A program made the position numbers and the translations under genes. 64,000 bases of DNA, from NCBI RefSeq assembly GCF_004365705.1, contig NZ_SOBN01000001.1:4016001-4080000 (forward strand). Direction: 5' to 3'. The notes below the pieces were generated by a model. The model saw only the letters and a list, made by a program, of their open reading frames with translations. It made no database searches and was not told the DNA's origin. Shown here piece after piece: positions 34,885 to 42,640 of the stretch. Origin of the DNA: Streptomyces sp. 846.5. Its GTDB lineage: Bacteria > Actinomycetota > Actinomycetes > Streptomycetales > Streptomycetaceae. Each line of letters begins with the position of its first letter. Within the stretch, counting starts at the first letter, position 1.

Positions 34885-34926
34885 CTGGGCTTTGCTGAAA
34901 CACACGGGTGTTTCAGCAAAGCCCAG
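34885..34926. repeat. Perfect 19-bp inverted repeat with 4-base loop
   Basis: CTGGGCTTTGCTGAAACAC (34885-34903) and its exact complement (34908-34926) surround ACGG. No U-tract follows on either strand. It lies upstream of both divergent units, so it is not an obvious terminator. It could be an operator, an insulating terminator against read-through, or a single-strand origin for element replication. Confidence 0.85.
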
Positions 34927-34950
34927 CGCGGCGGGGGCGCCGCAGTGCGT

Positions 34951-35047
34951 CCGTCCCACCGCTGTCCCAGCCATCAGGCCAGGTCAGATACCATGCTGGG
35001 ACACTGGGACAGCTGGGACACCTCAAGGTTGGGCAGCTGTCCCAGCT
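34951..35047. promoter_or_regulatory. Operator array of TGGGACA half-sites before the GntR-type gene
   Basis: Six half-sites: CGTCCCA (34952-34958), CTGTCCCAG (34962-34970), then three direct CTGGGACA copies at 34996, 35004 and 35013 (8 and 9 bp apart), and inverted CTGTCCCAG (35037-35045). The same array in mirrored order occurs before xis at 50176-50280. This fits a multi-helix repressor binding its own promoter. Confidence 0.75.
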
Positions 35048-35192
35048 ACGGCCCGGCAGGGAGCAGGCGACCGGCGGTGCCGTCTCTCGGCAGTCGAAAC
35101 CCTCATATCTGGATCATGTACAAGACCCTCTCCGCAGGACTTCTGCGCTGTGCGACGCTTGTCCACGACGACGCAGCAGAGAAGGAGGGCGA

Positions 35193-35660
35193 GTGTCAGG
35201 TCAGATCAGTCCTCGGGGGACCTTTCTGAACATCGCGAAGGCGGTACAAGCGCAGATCGAGTCCGATCCGCAGCAGACAGAGCTTCCGTCAATCGCCAAC
35301 CTCATGGGCGCGCACCACGTCTCGCGAGGCGTCGTACTCCGCGCTTTCGCTGAACTTCAGCGAGACGGTTTCGCGGAGCCTGTACCCGGTGGCCGCTGGC
35401 GGGTCGTTCGGCCGGGACACCGCACGGACCGCCGACCGCTTGCAGAGCGCCTCTTGGACGTGTTCACGGATGATGCGCTCTCGGTCGGAGCCCCCTTTCC
35501 GAGCGCATCAGCCCTCTGCGACAGGTTCAGCGCCTCGCGGCCAACGGTGAGCAAGGCATTGGACAAGCTTGAGGCGGCCGGCTGGTTGTCTGAAGGAGGC
35601 CAGGGGAAGGTCAGGACCGTGCAAGCCCTACCCAGTCGAGAGGACCGTTCGCAGTCGTGA
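35193..35660 (+). CDS. Tandem winged-helix GntR-type repressor (KorSA-like)
   Basis: 155 residues from GTG 35193, set by GAAGGAGGG at 35181-35189; the frame is open further upstream but without family match. It consists of two GntR-type winged helices and little else. The first is at 10-65 (SIANLMGAHHVSRGVVLRAF, LQRDGFAEPVPGGRWRV). The second is at 75-140 (ASALCDRFSASRPTVSKALD, LEAAGWLSEGGQGKVRTV). There is no effector domain. GntR-type Kor proteins of Streptomyces elements repress their own gene and transfer or replication genes. The operator arrays here and at 50176-50280 suggest it controls itself and xis-int. It is coupled to the HD gene by a GTGA overlap. Confidence 0.82.
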   Translation: MSGQISPRGTFLNIAKAVQAQIESDPQQTELPSIANLMGAHHVSRGVVLRAFAELQRDGFAEPVPGGRWRVVRPGHRTDRRPLAERLLDVFTDDALSVGAPFPSASALCDRFSASRPTVSKALDKLEAAGWLSEGGQGKVRTVQALPSREDRSQS

Positions 35661-36229
35661 TCACCAAGGGACTTACTGAGTGGGCTTTCCCCCTCGCCGA
35701 ATCGCTGCTCTCCGAGCCGCTCCCACGTAGGTGGAAGCACTCCCAGGGAGTGGCTGGCCGAGCGCGATCGATCGCCCCGATCCTCGGTACAGACGCCGAT
35801 CTGCTTGAAGCCGCGGCACTCCTTCATGACATCGGCTATTCGCCAGACCTCGCGAAGACTGGCTTCCACCCATTGGATGGAGCCCGGTACCTCCGAGATG
35901 TGGCAAATGCAGACGAGCGGGTCGTGCGCCTGGTAGCACACCACTCGTGCGCATGGATGGAAGCAGAGTCGCGAGGCCTGCGCAATGAACTGGAGTCCGA
36001 GTTCTCACGCGACAGCCCAGACCTTATTGACGCACTCTGCTACTGCGACATGAGCACCACTCCGGACGGCGCGCCGACCAACCCGGTGGACCGCGTCAAT
36101 GAGATCGACGGAAGATACGGCCCTGATAGTCTCATCGGTCAGTTCATCCGCCGCGCAGAACCGGAGATCCTGGCAAGCTCAGCGCGCGTATTGACCCGCC
36201 TCGCAGCCGTCAAATCTCAGCCAATGTAG
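35657..36229 (+). CDS. HD domain phosphohydrolase-like protein
   Basis: 190 residues from GTG 35657 overlapping the preceding stop. HD domain with the metal-binding HD pair at 57-58 (EAAALLHDIGYSPDLAKTGF), an upstream His in WKHSQGVAGRAR near 27-29, and a further His pair in VVRLVAHHSCAWMEAE. These are the usual H...HD...D/H ligands. HD proteins hydrolyse nucleotides or cyclic nucleotides; the substrate is not known. The 3' end overlaps the convergent NUDIX gene by 13 bp. Coupling to the repressor suggests a role in element maintenance or sensing. Confidence 0.82.
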   Translation: MITKGLTEWAFPLAESLLSEPLPRRWKHSQGVAGRARSIAPILGTDADLLEAAALLHDIGYSPDLAKTGFHPLDGARYLRDVANADERVVRLVAHHSCAWMEAESRGLRNELESEFSRDSPDLIDALCYCDMSTTPDGAPTNPVDRVNEIDGRYGPDSLIGQFIRRAEPEILASSARVLTRLAAVKSQPM

Positions 36230-36690
36230 GGACTAGTCCCATCCCGGTCCATGGCATGGTCGATCCTGAGTTTCATGGTGGGGTGGATATCGAGGCTCGA
36301 CAGGTCCGCTGGAGTGAACCAGCGGACCTGTGTTGTCTCATCGCTTGTGCGGATTGTCCCACCGATGAGCTTTGCACGGAAGCAAATGCTGAACTGCTGC
36401 CGAGCTTCCCCGTCGTCGTAAACAAGCACATGACCGGGGTCCGTATAAATCCCAGACATGTCGATAACCTCGACTTTGAGGCCAGTCTCTTCCTCGACCT
36501 CGCGCACAACTGTGTCGCTGATGAACTCGCCCAAGTCGTGACCACCCCCAGGTAGAGCCCACCGACCGTTGTCGGATCGCTGGATCATGAGGATCTGCCC
36601 CAGGTCGTTCTGAACGAACGCCACGACCGACGGTACTACCGAGTTGGCAGCCGGCGCCTTGGGGTCATGCAAATAGTCAATGCGTCCCAT
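36217..36690 (-). CDS. NUDIX hydrolase (Pif-like)
   Basis: 157 residues from ATG 36690. Complete NUDIX box at about 49-71: GGHDLGEFISDTVVREVEEE followed by TGL, matching Gx5Ex7REUxEExGU. The rest of the fold is clear (QILMIQRSDNGRWALPGG upstream; TTQVRWFTPADLSSLDIHPT downstream). pSAM2 encodes a NUDIX protein, Pif, that blocks redundant transfer between element-bearing cells. By context this is a likely counterpart. It overlaps the end of the HTH gene by 14 bp, showing translational coupling. Confidence 0.88.
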   Translation of the reverse strand: MGRIDYLHDPKAPAANSVVPSVVAFVQNDLGQILMIQRSDNGRWALPGGGHDLGEFISDTVVREVEEETGLKVEVIDMSGIYTDPGHVLVYDDGEARQQFSICFRAKLIGGTIRTSDETTQVRWFTPADLSSLDIHPTMKLRIDHAMDRDGTSPYIG

Positions 36691-37450
36691 GGTCAGCTCC
36701 GCTGAAGTCGCGTTCAGTAGCCGGGCGTGCCCCGCCCCATGTCTGTTCGATGCTATTCGCATAGGTGTCGAATAGCCCACCCCCGGGAAGCCTCCGCAGG
36801 TGGAAGACAGGCGCCATGAAAGCGCCAATTCCGTAGACATGCGGATTCACAAGCATGTCATCGTCCGCCCGATAGAGCGAGTTGTAGAGCGTAGTGGTGT
36901 GCAGACGGAATCCGATATCCGGGTGCCCTCGATAGAGTTCACGGTAGTTCTGCAAGGCGTTTCGAATCTTGCCATCCATGAACCCGTGACCCTCGTCTAT
37001 GCCACGCTGATGAACAGCTGGAGCTTCAGGATCTCCCAATAGAATTCGAACTTGGGCAGTCCCTTGGACCTTCGCTGCCAGAAGCTCATGAAACCGGGGG
37101 TCCTCGGAGAGAAAGAGGCCAGAGTACACGAGCACGTCAATGTACTTCTGCGCCCCTGCATAGAGCTGCCGCCAAAGATCCTGCGGCACCATGTGCCGAT
37201 GCGGGTAGACGGCTATGATCTCCGCTTTACTAAGGTCCGTAGCGCTCTCGATAGCGCGAGTGTCGTTCCAGAGGGTCGTCACATCGACCTTCAGCAACGA
37301 TGCTGCGGCGTACTGATGGCTTCGGTACGGCACCTTGCCCTGAGTGATCCACCGTTCGACGGTCTTCGGATTGACCTTGATGGCATCGGCGAGATCCTGC
37401 ACGGACATGCCCTGAGCCAGGAGGGCTGATCGCAGGCGTTCGTTGGACAT
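36677..37450 (-). CDS. HTH regulator with degenerate phospholipase D-like C-terminal domain
   Basis: 257 residues from ATG 37450; an in-frame GTG at 37456 is possible. N-terminal HTH at 1-55 (LAQGMSVQDLADAIKVNPKT, VERWITQGKVPYRSHQYAA). The remainder (about 75-250) resembles the PLD-like domain found in actinomycete HTH regulators. The place of the HKD motif is taken by RLHTTTLYNSLYRADDDMLV, where His is kept but the Lys spacing is lost, so catalysis is doubtful. Paired with a NUDIX gene, as on other Streptomyces elements. It may sense a nucleotide made or removed by the NUDIX protein. A single CTGGGACA lies at 37462-37469, just before the start. Confidence 0.75.
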   Translation of the reverse strand: MSNERLRSALLAQGMSVQDLADAIKVNPKTVERWITQGKVPYRSHQYAAASLLKVDVTTLWNDTRAIESATDLSKAEIIAVYPHRHMVPQDLWRQLYAGAQKYIDVLVYSGLFLSEDPRFHELLAAKVQGTAQVRILLGDPEAPAVHQRGIDEGHGFMDGKIRNALQNYRELYRGHPDIGFRLHTTTLYNSLYRADDDMLVNPHVYGIGAFMAPVFHLRRLPGGGLFDTYANSIEQTWGGARPATERDFSGADHGTH

Positions 37451-37604
37451 CTTCACCCCCGCTGGGACATCTACGGACCTCTTGAAGGTAGCCAGATGCC
37501 CCCGAGCTGTCTATCCATGGTGTAACCAACGCCCCCCACCTGCGGCGATTCTGATGGTGCGCCAGGAAGTCCCGGCGCAGAACCAAGAGGTCCCTCCGAA
37601 CTGC

Positions 37605-37648
37605 TTGACAGGCCCTTGATGTAGTACCTGTAATACAGGTACTACATC
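37605..37648 (+). promoter_or_regulatory. Promoter with 31-bp palindromic operator for the transfer operon
   Basis: TTGACA (37605-37610) is followed 18 bp later by TGTAAT (37629-37634), a plausible sigma-70-type promoter. A perfect palindrome with 15-bp arms, GATGTAGTACCTGTA (37618-37632) and its complement (37634-37648), covers the -10 region and start point. The first gene begins at 37692. Confidence 0.8.
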
Positions 37649-37691
37649 GGCTTCGCCCCGATGCCGCTCCTCTGATCTTGGGAGATCAACC

Positions 37692-37967
37692 GTGAGAACG
37701 TTCGTCGCGGGCCACGAGGCCCTGACCGCAGCCGAGTTCGCCTCCCTGGCACTCGGCTTCGACGTGGAGCTGTTCGCCGGTGCCCCCGGCGAATCCACCA
37801 TGGACAAGGCGGCCCGGCTGGACGCCGCCGCCGACTTGCTCACCGAGCTGGAGCAGCAGGACCCCACTGCCGCCGCCTACGCGGCTCACCTGCTGTCCAC
37901 CTCCCCCCTGAACCTGCGCCGCATCGTGATCCCCCGTCCGGTCGTCCGGGTCGAGGTGTCGGCATGA
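37692..37967 (+). CDS. Small hypothetical protein, first gene of the transfer operon
   Basis: 91 residues from GTG 37692. Hydrophobic and acidic helices (ALTAAEFASLALGFDVELFA, LDAAADLLTELEQQDPTAAA), no membrane span, no known motif. The ATG of the next gene overlaps its stop region (ATGA at 37964-37967). Function unknown. Confidence 0.7.
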   Translation: MRTFVAGHEALTAAEFASLALGFDVELFAGAPGESTMDKAARLDAAADLLTELEQQDPTAAAYAAHLLSTSPLNLRRIVIPRPVVRVEVSA

Positions 37968-38167
37968 AGCGTCAGGTGATCTACGTCGAGTCCGCCCGCG
38001 CGGGCGGCTCCGGCGACGGCGAGGGTGCGAAGTGGGTTGCGCGGCTGGCTGCCGGCCTGGTGCTGTGGCAGTGCTGGCACCTCGGGTTGTGGGGATTCTC
38101 CACCGCAGCGGCCACGTACCTGGTGGTCCTGATCGTGCTGAAGGCACGGTCTGGGGGTGTGCGATGA
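37964..38167 (+). CDS. Small membrane protein of the transfer operon
   Basis: 67 residues with two hydrophobic segments (WVARLAAGLVLWQCWHLGLW; TAAATYLVVLIVLKA). ATGA overlaps at both ends couple it to its neighbours. Position and size recall the Spd spread proteins of Streptomyces plasmids, but there is no diagnostic motif. Confidence 0.65.
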   Translation: MKRQVIYVESARAGGSGDGEGAKWVARLAAGLVLWQCWHLGLWGFSTAAATYLVVLIVLKARSGGVR

Positions 38168-39039
38168 ACCGCACCGCTAAGGGCTTCCTGGTCGCCGGTC
38201 TGCTGGCCGTGGTCCTGATGGCGTTCCGGGTGTCGTGGAACGCGTTGCGGGACGTGGCCCACACGATCGGCGCGGACCACACCGCCGCCGTGGTCTACCC
38301 CCTGGTCGTGGACGGGCTGATGGCCCTCGCCCTGGTGGCAACCCTCGTCCTCCCGGACGAACCGCGCAAGAACGGGAAGGGCTCACCGCGCCGGTTCGCA
38401 CTGAATGTGCTCGCCGCCTACACCCTGGCCTCGCTGGTCCTCAACTACGTGCACGGGCTCACCGCACCCGACGGCGCCCGTATCCGACTGGCCGACTGGC
38501 CCCCCGCCAACTGGGCTCTGGTTCTGCTCGGCACCTCCCTGCCGGTCGGCTCCATCTTCTTCGGCTCCGACCTGGTCGCCAAGGTGCTCCACCACCGCCC
38601 CGACTCCGGCAATACGGGATCTTCTACCGCAGACCAGTCGATACCTGACCTGCCCCAGCCCACCCCGCCCGCGACCGAACCGTCGGTCTACCAGCTCGCC
38701 GACAACGCCCCGACCACCCCTATTGAGCCCGAGACAAACCCGACGCACCGCCCCCGACCGGCCACCGGCCCGATACCTGCCGCCGCCCGCACTCGGACCC
38801 CGACCCGCAGCACCGCCGAACTGCTCGTCGAGGCCCGTCGGGTTACCGCCGACTGGTCGGACGACCAGCTGTCGGGCGAGCGGATCCGCAAGGCCCTGCA
38901 CACCTCCGCCGCCAACGGCCGTTCGCTGCGCGATCTGCTCCAGCGCGAGCGTGCCCACGCCCGCCCCGGTCTGCACGTGGTCGAGGAAACCCAGCCCGCC
39001 CCCGAGGACGCGGGCGCCGTGCCCGCCGCCGCGAACTGA
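38164..39039 (+). CDS. DUF2637 family membrane protein (SpdB-like)
   Basis: 291 residues from ATG 38164. Four membrane helices in the first 150 residues, with the DUF2637 pattern VSWNALRDVAHTIGADHTAA, VVYPLVVDGLMALALVATLV, LNVLAAYTLASLVLNYVHGL. A Pro/Thr-rich linker follows, then a C-terminal helix-rich region with ELLVEARRVTADWSDDQLSG and RIRKALHTSAANGRSLRDLL, which looks like a small DNA-binding helix-turn-helix. Proteins of this type sit before tra in AICEs and are thought to help spread transferred DNA through the mycelium. Confidence 0.8.
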   Translation: MNRTAKGFLVAGLLAVVLMAFRVSWNALRDVAHTIGADHTAAVVYPLVVDGLMALALVATLVLPDEPRKNGKGSPRRFALNVLAAYTLASLVLNYVHGLTAPDGARIRLADWPPANWALVLLGTSLPVGSIFFGSDLVAKVLHHRPDSGNTGSSTADQSIPDLPQPTPPATEPSVYQLADNAPTTPIEPETNPTHRPRPATGPIPAAARTRTPTRSTAELLVEARRVTADWSDDQLSGERIRKALHTSAANGRSLRDLLQRERAHARPGLHVVEETQPAPEDAGAVPAAAN

Positions 39040-39053
39040 CCGGAGGAACCCCC

Positions 39054-39377
39054 GTGATGACGACCGAAACCGCTGCCCGCGACCAGGCCAACGCCGCCGG
39101 CGCTCTGCTCGCCCTGGTCACCCAGTTCCCCGACCTGCCCGCCGCCGACTTCGACATCACCACCGGTCGGGTGGAGACGGACCTGCGCATCAACGTCCAC
39201 AGGAACCCGTCCGGGTTCGAGCAGTGGCGCCAGGCCCTGGACCTGGACCCCGACACCGCCGACGGCTCCCACTTCCCGACGTTCCAGACGATCGAGATCC
39301 CCGGTACCTACGCGGGCATCCGGGTCCTGCTGGTCGGCTACCTGCCGCTGCCCGCCGAACCCGCCACAGCGGCTTGA
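39054..39377 (+). CDS. Hypothetical protein of the transfer operon
   Basis: 107 residues from GTG 39054, or ATG 39057. Soluble, acidic, with beta-rich stretches (FDITTGRVETDLRINVHRNP, IPGTYAGIRVLLVGYLP). It follows the DUF2637 gene with GGAGGA as ribosome-binding site. No recognised family. Confidence 0.7.
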   Translation: MMTTETAARDQANAAGALLALVTQFPDLPAADFDITTGRVETDLRINVHRNPSGFEQWRQALDLDPDTADGSHFPTFQTIEIPGTYAGIRVLLVGYLPLPAEPATAA

Positions 39378-39419
39378 CCATCCACCACCGTGCACAGCCA
39401 ACCGAGCGGAGGAACCGCC

Positions 39420-39692
39420 ATGTTCGTCAGCTTCCACCTGCACCCCGCCCTCGCGGGCAGCGTCGGCGTCGAGTGCAGCCCCTTCGGCCCGATGCTGGTC
39501 CTGGACTGTGAGGGCGTCAGCGCGGCCATCTTCACCCCGACCGTGGAGCACCCCGCCGACGCCGTGCCCTTCGCCCGCGCCCTGCACGAGGCCGCCGCCG
39601 AGTTCCTGGCCGCCGTCGAAGCCCACGCCATCGCCGACCTGGACCCCGAAAGCGGCACCGGCACCGGCACCGGGACTGACCGGGCCGCCTAG
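39420..39692 (+). CDS. Hypothetical protein of the transfer operon
   Basis: 90 residues from ATG 39420 with CGGAGGA upstream. Soluble; FVSFHLHPALAGSVGVECSP and LVLDCEGVSAAIFTPTVEHP, ending in a Gly/Thr repeat tail (GTGTGTGTD). No recognised family. Confidence 0.7.
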   Translation: MFVSFHLHPALAGSVGVECSPFGPMLVLDCEGVSAAIFTPTVEHPADAVPFARALHEAAAEFLAAVEAHAIADLDPESGTGTGTGTDRAA

Positions 39693-39789
39693 TTCTGCCG
39701 CCGGGGCACGTCACCGCCTGCCAGCAAACGCCGTGCCCCGGCACCCCTTCCCCGTACATCCCGCAGGAACATGAGAGAAGGAACCCCAA

Positions 39790-41991
39790 GTGAATCACCC
39801 GATGGATGACGGTGACCCGGAGCGCGAGCTGTTCGCGCGCCTGGAGGCCGACCTGAACACCCCCACCACCGGCGGGGAGCTGCTGGACCTGGGCAAGGCC
39901 GCCCGGGGTGAGCGCGGCAGCGAGGACCGGGCGGCCCTGGCCGCGCTGGACATCGACCCGGACGCCGCGCCGCCGATGATCGACGGCCCGGGACTGGTGG
40001 AGCCCTCGCTGCTGGAGAAGGTCAAGGCCGAGCGGCTGCGCCCGGTCATCCCCGCGTGGCTGCGCGAACGGGCGGAGTTCCAGAACGCCGCGAGGTGGCT
40101 GGCCCGCCACTACGGGCACAGCGCCGCGTTCCACGCGCTCCGCCTGCCGGTCTACACCGCCAAGCTGGTCGGCCGCGCCCCGCGCGGCGTTGGGCGGCTG
40201 CTGCGGCGGATGAGCCGCTGGGTCACCGACGCGGAGGCCGCCCCGCTGCGGGACTTCGCGGTGACCAAGGAGGACGCCGAGCTGTACCTGAAGCTGCTGC
40301 GGGCCCGCGACCACCGGGTCATGTGGCGCCGCTGGGTGCTCGGGCTGGCCTCCATGCTGGGGTTCGCGTTCCTGGCCGTGCTGCTGGTCATGACCCCGGA
40401 CTGGACCCACATGGCACTGCTGGCAGCCTCCGTCCTGGCCGCAGGCGTGGCCGGGGCCCCGGCCGACAAGCCCCTGATCACCCGCGCGGTCACCCGTCCG
40501 ACGGTGCAGAAGCTCACGTCGGAGATTGTCGAGCGCGCGCTGTCGGTGCTGGGCATCGCGGAGATCACCCGCGCGCTGAGCAAGGGCAGCAAGCTGGTGT
40601 TCACCGCACCCATCACCCGCGACGGCCCCGGCTGGCGCGCCGACGTGGAACTCCCCTTCGGGGTGACCACCACCGAGGTCATGGACAAGCGCGACAAGCT
40701 CGCCTCCGGCCTGCGGCGCCCGCTCGGGTGTGTGTGGCCCGAGCCGATGCCCGGCCAGCACCCCGGACACATGCTGCTGTGGGTCGGCGACCAGGACATG
40801 AACAAGACCAAGATGCCGCCCTGGCCGCTGCTCAAGGCCGGGACCGTGGACCTGTTCAAGCCCGCCGCGTTCGCCACCGACCAGCGCGGACGCTGGGTCG
40901 AGGTCACCTTGATGTACATCGCCGGGATCATCGGCGCCATCCCCCGCATGGGCAAGACCTACCTGCTCCGGCTGCTGCTGCTGGTCGCCGCCCTGGACCC
41001 CCGCGCCGAACTGCACACCTACGACCTGAAGGGCACCGGCGACCTGGACCCCGTGGGCGAGAAGGTCTCCCACCGCCACCGCGCCGGCGAGGAGGAAGAG
41101 GACATCCTCTACGCCCTGGCCGACATGCGCGAGGTCCAGGCCGAACTGCGGCGCCGCGCCAAGATGATCCGCTCCCTGCCCCGCGACATCTGCCCCGAGT
41201 CCAAGGTCACCACCGACCTGGCCTCCAAGAAGTCCCTCGGGCTGCACCCGATCGTCATCGGCGTGGACGAGTGCCAGAAGTGGTTCGAACACCCCAAGTA
41301 CGGCGCGGAGTTCGAAGAGATCTGCACCGACCTGGTCAAGCGGGGACCTGCCACCGGGATCGTGCTGCTGCTGGCCACCCAGCGCCCCGACGCCAAGTCC
41401 CTGCCCACCGGGATCAGCGCCAACGCCTCCATGCGGCTGTGCCTGAAGGTCATGGGCCACACCGAGAACGACATGGTCCTCGGTACCTCCGCGCACAAGA
41501 ACGGCATCCGCGCCACCACCTTCGCATGGGCCGACAAGGGCATCGCCTACTTCGTCGGCGAGGGCAGCGACGCCCGCATCATCCGCGCCGTTGAGGTCAA
41601 CGCCCCCACCGCCGAACTGGTCGCCACCCGCGGCCGGGTGGCCCGCGAACGCGCCGGGCTGCTGACCGGCTACGCCGCCGACGCCGACAGCACACCCACC
41701 GACACCACCCCCGGATACGACCTGCTCGCCGACGTTCAGGCCGTGGTCCCCGCCAACGAGGCCAAGGTCTGGTCCGAGACCGTCACCGCCCGCCTGGCGG
41801 AGCTGCGCCCCACCGTCTACGGCGGCTGGGCACCCGATCAGCTCGCCGCCGCGCTGAAGCCGCTTGGGGTGGCCACCGGACAGGTCTGGGGCACCACCGC
41901 CGACGGCAAGGGCGCCAACCGACGCGGCATCACCCGCGCCGACATCACCAAGGCAATCGCAGAGCGTGACGGAAAGCCCGCCGCGAGCTGA
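39790..41991 (+). CDS. FtsK/SpoIIIE-type conjugal DNA translocase (Tra)
   Basis: 733 residues. N-terminal soluble region, two membrane helices at about 180-225 (WVLGLASMLGFAFLAVLLVM; MALLAASVLAAGVAG), then the RecA-like motor. Walker A is near residue 378 in GAIPRMGKTYLLRLLLLVAA, Walker B near 497 in HPIVIGVDECQKWF, and LLATQRPDAKSLPTGIS is characteristic of FtsK-type Tra proteins. The C-terminal 60 residues (YGGWAPDQLAAALKPLG, RGITRADITKAIAERD) look like the winged helix that binds the clt repeats. Such proteins move double-stranded DNA from cell to cell, unlike relaxase-based conjugation. The candidate clt lies directly downstream. Confidence 0.93.
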   Translation: MNHPMDDGDPERELFARLEADLNTPTTGGELLDLGKAARGERGSEDRAALAALDIDPDAAPPMIDGPGLVEPSLLEKVKAERLRPVIPAWLRERAEFQNAARWLARHYGHSAAFHALRLPVYTAKLVGRAPRGVGRLLRRMSRWVTDAEAAPLRDFAVTKEDAELYLKLLRARDHRVMWRRWVLGLASMLGFAFLAVLLVMTPDWTHMALLAASVLAAGVAGAPADKPLITRAVTRPTVQKLTSEIVERALSVLGIAEITRALSKGSKLVFTAPITRDGPGWRADVELPFGVTTTEVMDKRDKLASGLRRPLGCVWPEPMPGQHPGHMLLWVGDQDMNKTKMPPWPLLKAGTVDLFKPAAFATDQRGRWVEVTLMYIAGIIGAIPRMGKTYLLRLLLLVAALDPRAELHTYDLKGTGDLDPVGEKVSHRHRAGEEEEDILYALADMREVQAELRRRAKMIRSLPRDICPESKVTTDLASKKSLGLHPIVIGVDECQKWFEHPKYGAEFEEICTDLVKRGPATGIVLLLATQRPDAKSLPTGISANASMRLCLKVMGHTENDMVLGTSAHKNGIRATTFAWADKGIAYFVGEGSDARIIRAVEVNAPTAELVATRGRVARERAGLLTGYAADADSTPTDTTPGYDLLADVQAVVPANEAKVWSETVTARLAELRPTVYGGWAPDQLAAALKPLGVATGQVWGTTADGKGANRRGITRADITKAIAERDGKPAAS

Positions 41992-42000
41992 CCGGAACGG

Positions 42001-42087
42001 GTGCTAGGTCTAGCAGCCCACCCCGCTAGACCTAGCACCCCCGCTAGCACCCCATATATCGCCTGATCAGGACGCTAGTACCTAGCG
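42001..42087. repeat. CTAG-rich repeat patch, candidate clt transfer locus
   Basis: Seven CTAG tetramers in 87 bp, each within GCTAG on one strand or the other. The first four form a perfect 14-bp hairpin, GTGCTAGGTCTAGC (42001-42014) with GCTAGACCTAGCAC (42025-42038). Then comes GCTAGCAC (42043-42050), a CTGATCAG palindrome (42063-42070) and CGCTAGTACCTAGCG (42073-42087). CTAG is normally scarce in Streptomyces DNA. The patch begins 10 bases after the tra stop, where Streptomyces elements often keep the clt repeats recognised by TraB. Confidence 0.65.
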
Positions 42088-42130
42088 CCCTCCCCCCAGC
42101 ACGGCCCAAAACCCGCCCGGGAGGCACCCC

Positions 42131-42388
42131 GTGACCCTGATCGCCGCCGCTATACCCCTCATCCTGCTCCTCACCCTCGGTTACCTCGCCGTATGCATGG
42201 CCAGCCCGTTCGCCCGCTGCCGCCGCTGCAACGGCATCGGCCACCACCTGGTGACCGACCGGCGCGGCAAGCCCCGCCGGGGCAAGGCCTGCCGCCACTG
42301 CCGCACCACCGGCCTGCGCATCCGCCCCGGACGCCACCTCATCAACCTCGCCAAACGCGTCCGCGCCGACGCCCGCCGCGCCAACTGA
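42131..42388 (+). CDS. Small membrane protein with DnaJ-like zinc cysteines
   Basis: 85 residues from GTG 42131. N-terminal membrane helix (LIAAAIPLILLLTLGYLAVC), then CRRCNGIGHH and CRHCRTTGLR, two CxxC(x)G motifs like those of the DnaJ zinc domain, in a strongly basic tail. Probably a membrane-anchored nucleic-acid-binding protein used in transfer; function is inferred from context. Confidence 0.7.
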   Translation: MTLIAAAIPLILLLTLGYLAVCMASPFARCRRCNGIGHHLVTDRRGKPRRGKACRHCRTTGLRIRPGRHLINLAKRVRADARRAN

Positions 42389-42426
42389 CCCGCCCCGCCG
42401 CCCGCCGACCCAAGGAGTTCCCCGCC

Positions 42427-42618
42427 ATGGCCGTGAACCTGTCCGCAGTCCTCGTCTTCGGCGCCGCCCTGCTGTTCATGCTGCGCGCCAGGACCCTCGG
42501 CGCCGGGGCCGCCCTGGTCGCCCTCCTCTTCGGCTTCTACCTCGCCCGCACCGGCGCCGCACCCCTGCTGTCCAGCGCCGTCAGCTCCGTCTTCACCGCC
42601 CTGTCCCACATCCACTGA
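42427..42618 (+). CDS. Small hydrophobic membrane protein (Spd-like)
   Basis: 63 residues from ATG 42427 with AAGGAG 10 bases upstream. Two hydrophobic segments (VNLSAVLVFGAALLFML; AGAALVALLFGFYLA) and a short C-terminus ending HIH. Resembles small Spd membrane proteins of Streptomyces plasmids in size and position. Confidence 0.68.
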   Translation: MAVNLSAVLVFGAALLFMLRARTLGAGAALVALLFGFYLARTGAAPLLSSAVSSVFTALSHIH

Positions 42619-42640
42619 CCCGCCGTCAGGAGACCCAACC

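Larger units (their letters stand above)
34588..35192. promoter_or_regulatory. Divergent control region between CBASS and the GntR-type repressor
   Basis: 605 bp without a convincing gene. The AT-rich patch at 34758-34795 probably holds the leftward CBASS promoter. A perfect 19-bp hairpin lies at 34885-34926, and an array of CTGGGACA half-sites at 34951-35047 precedes the rightward repressor gene. Confidence 0.6.
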
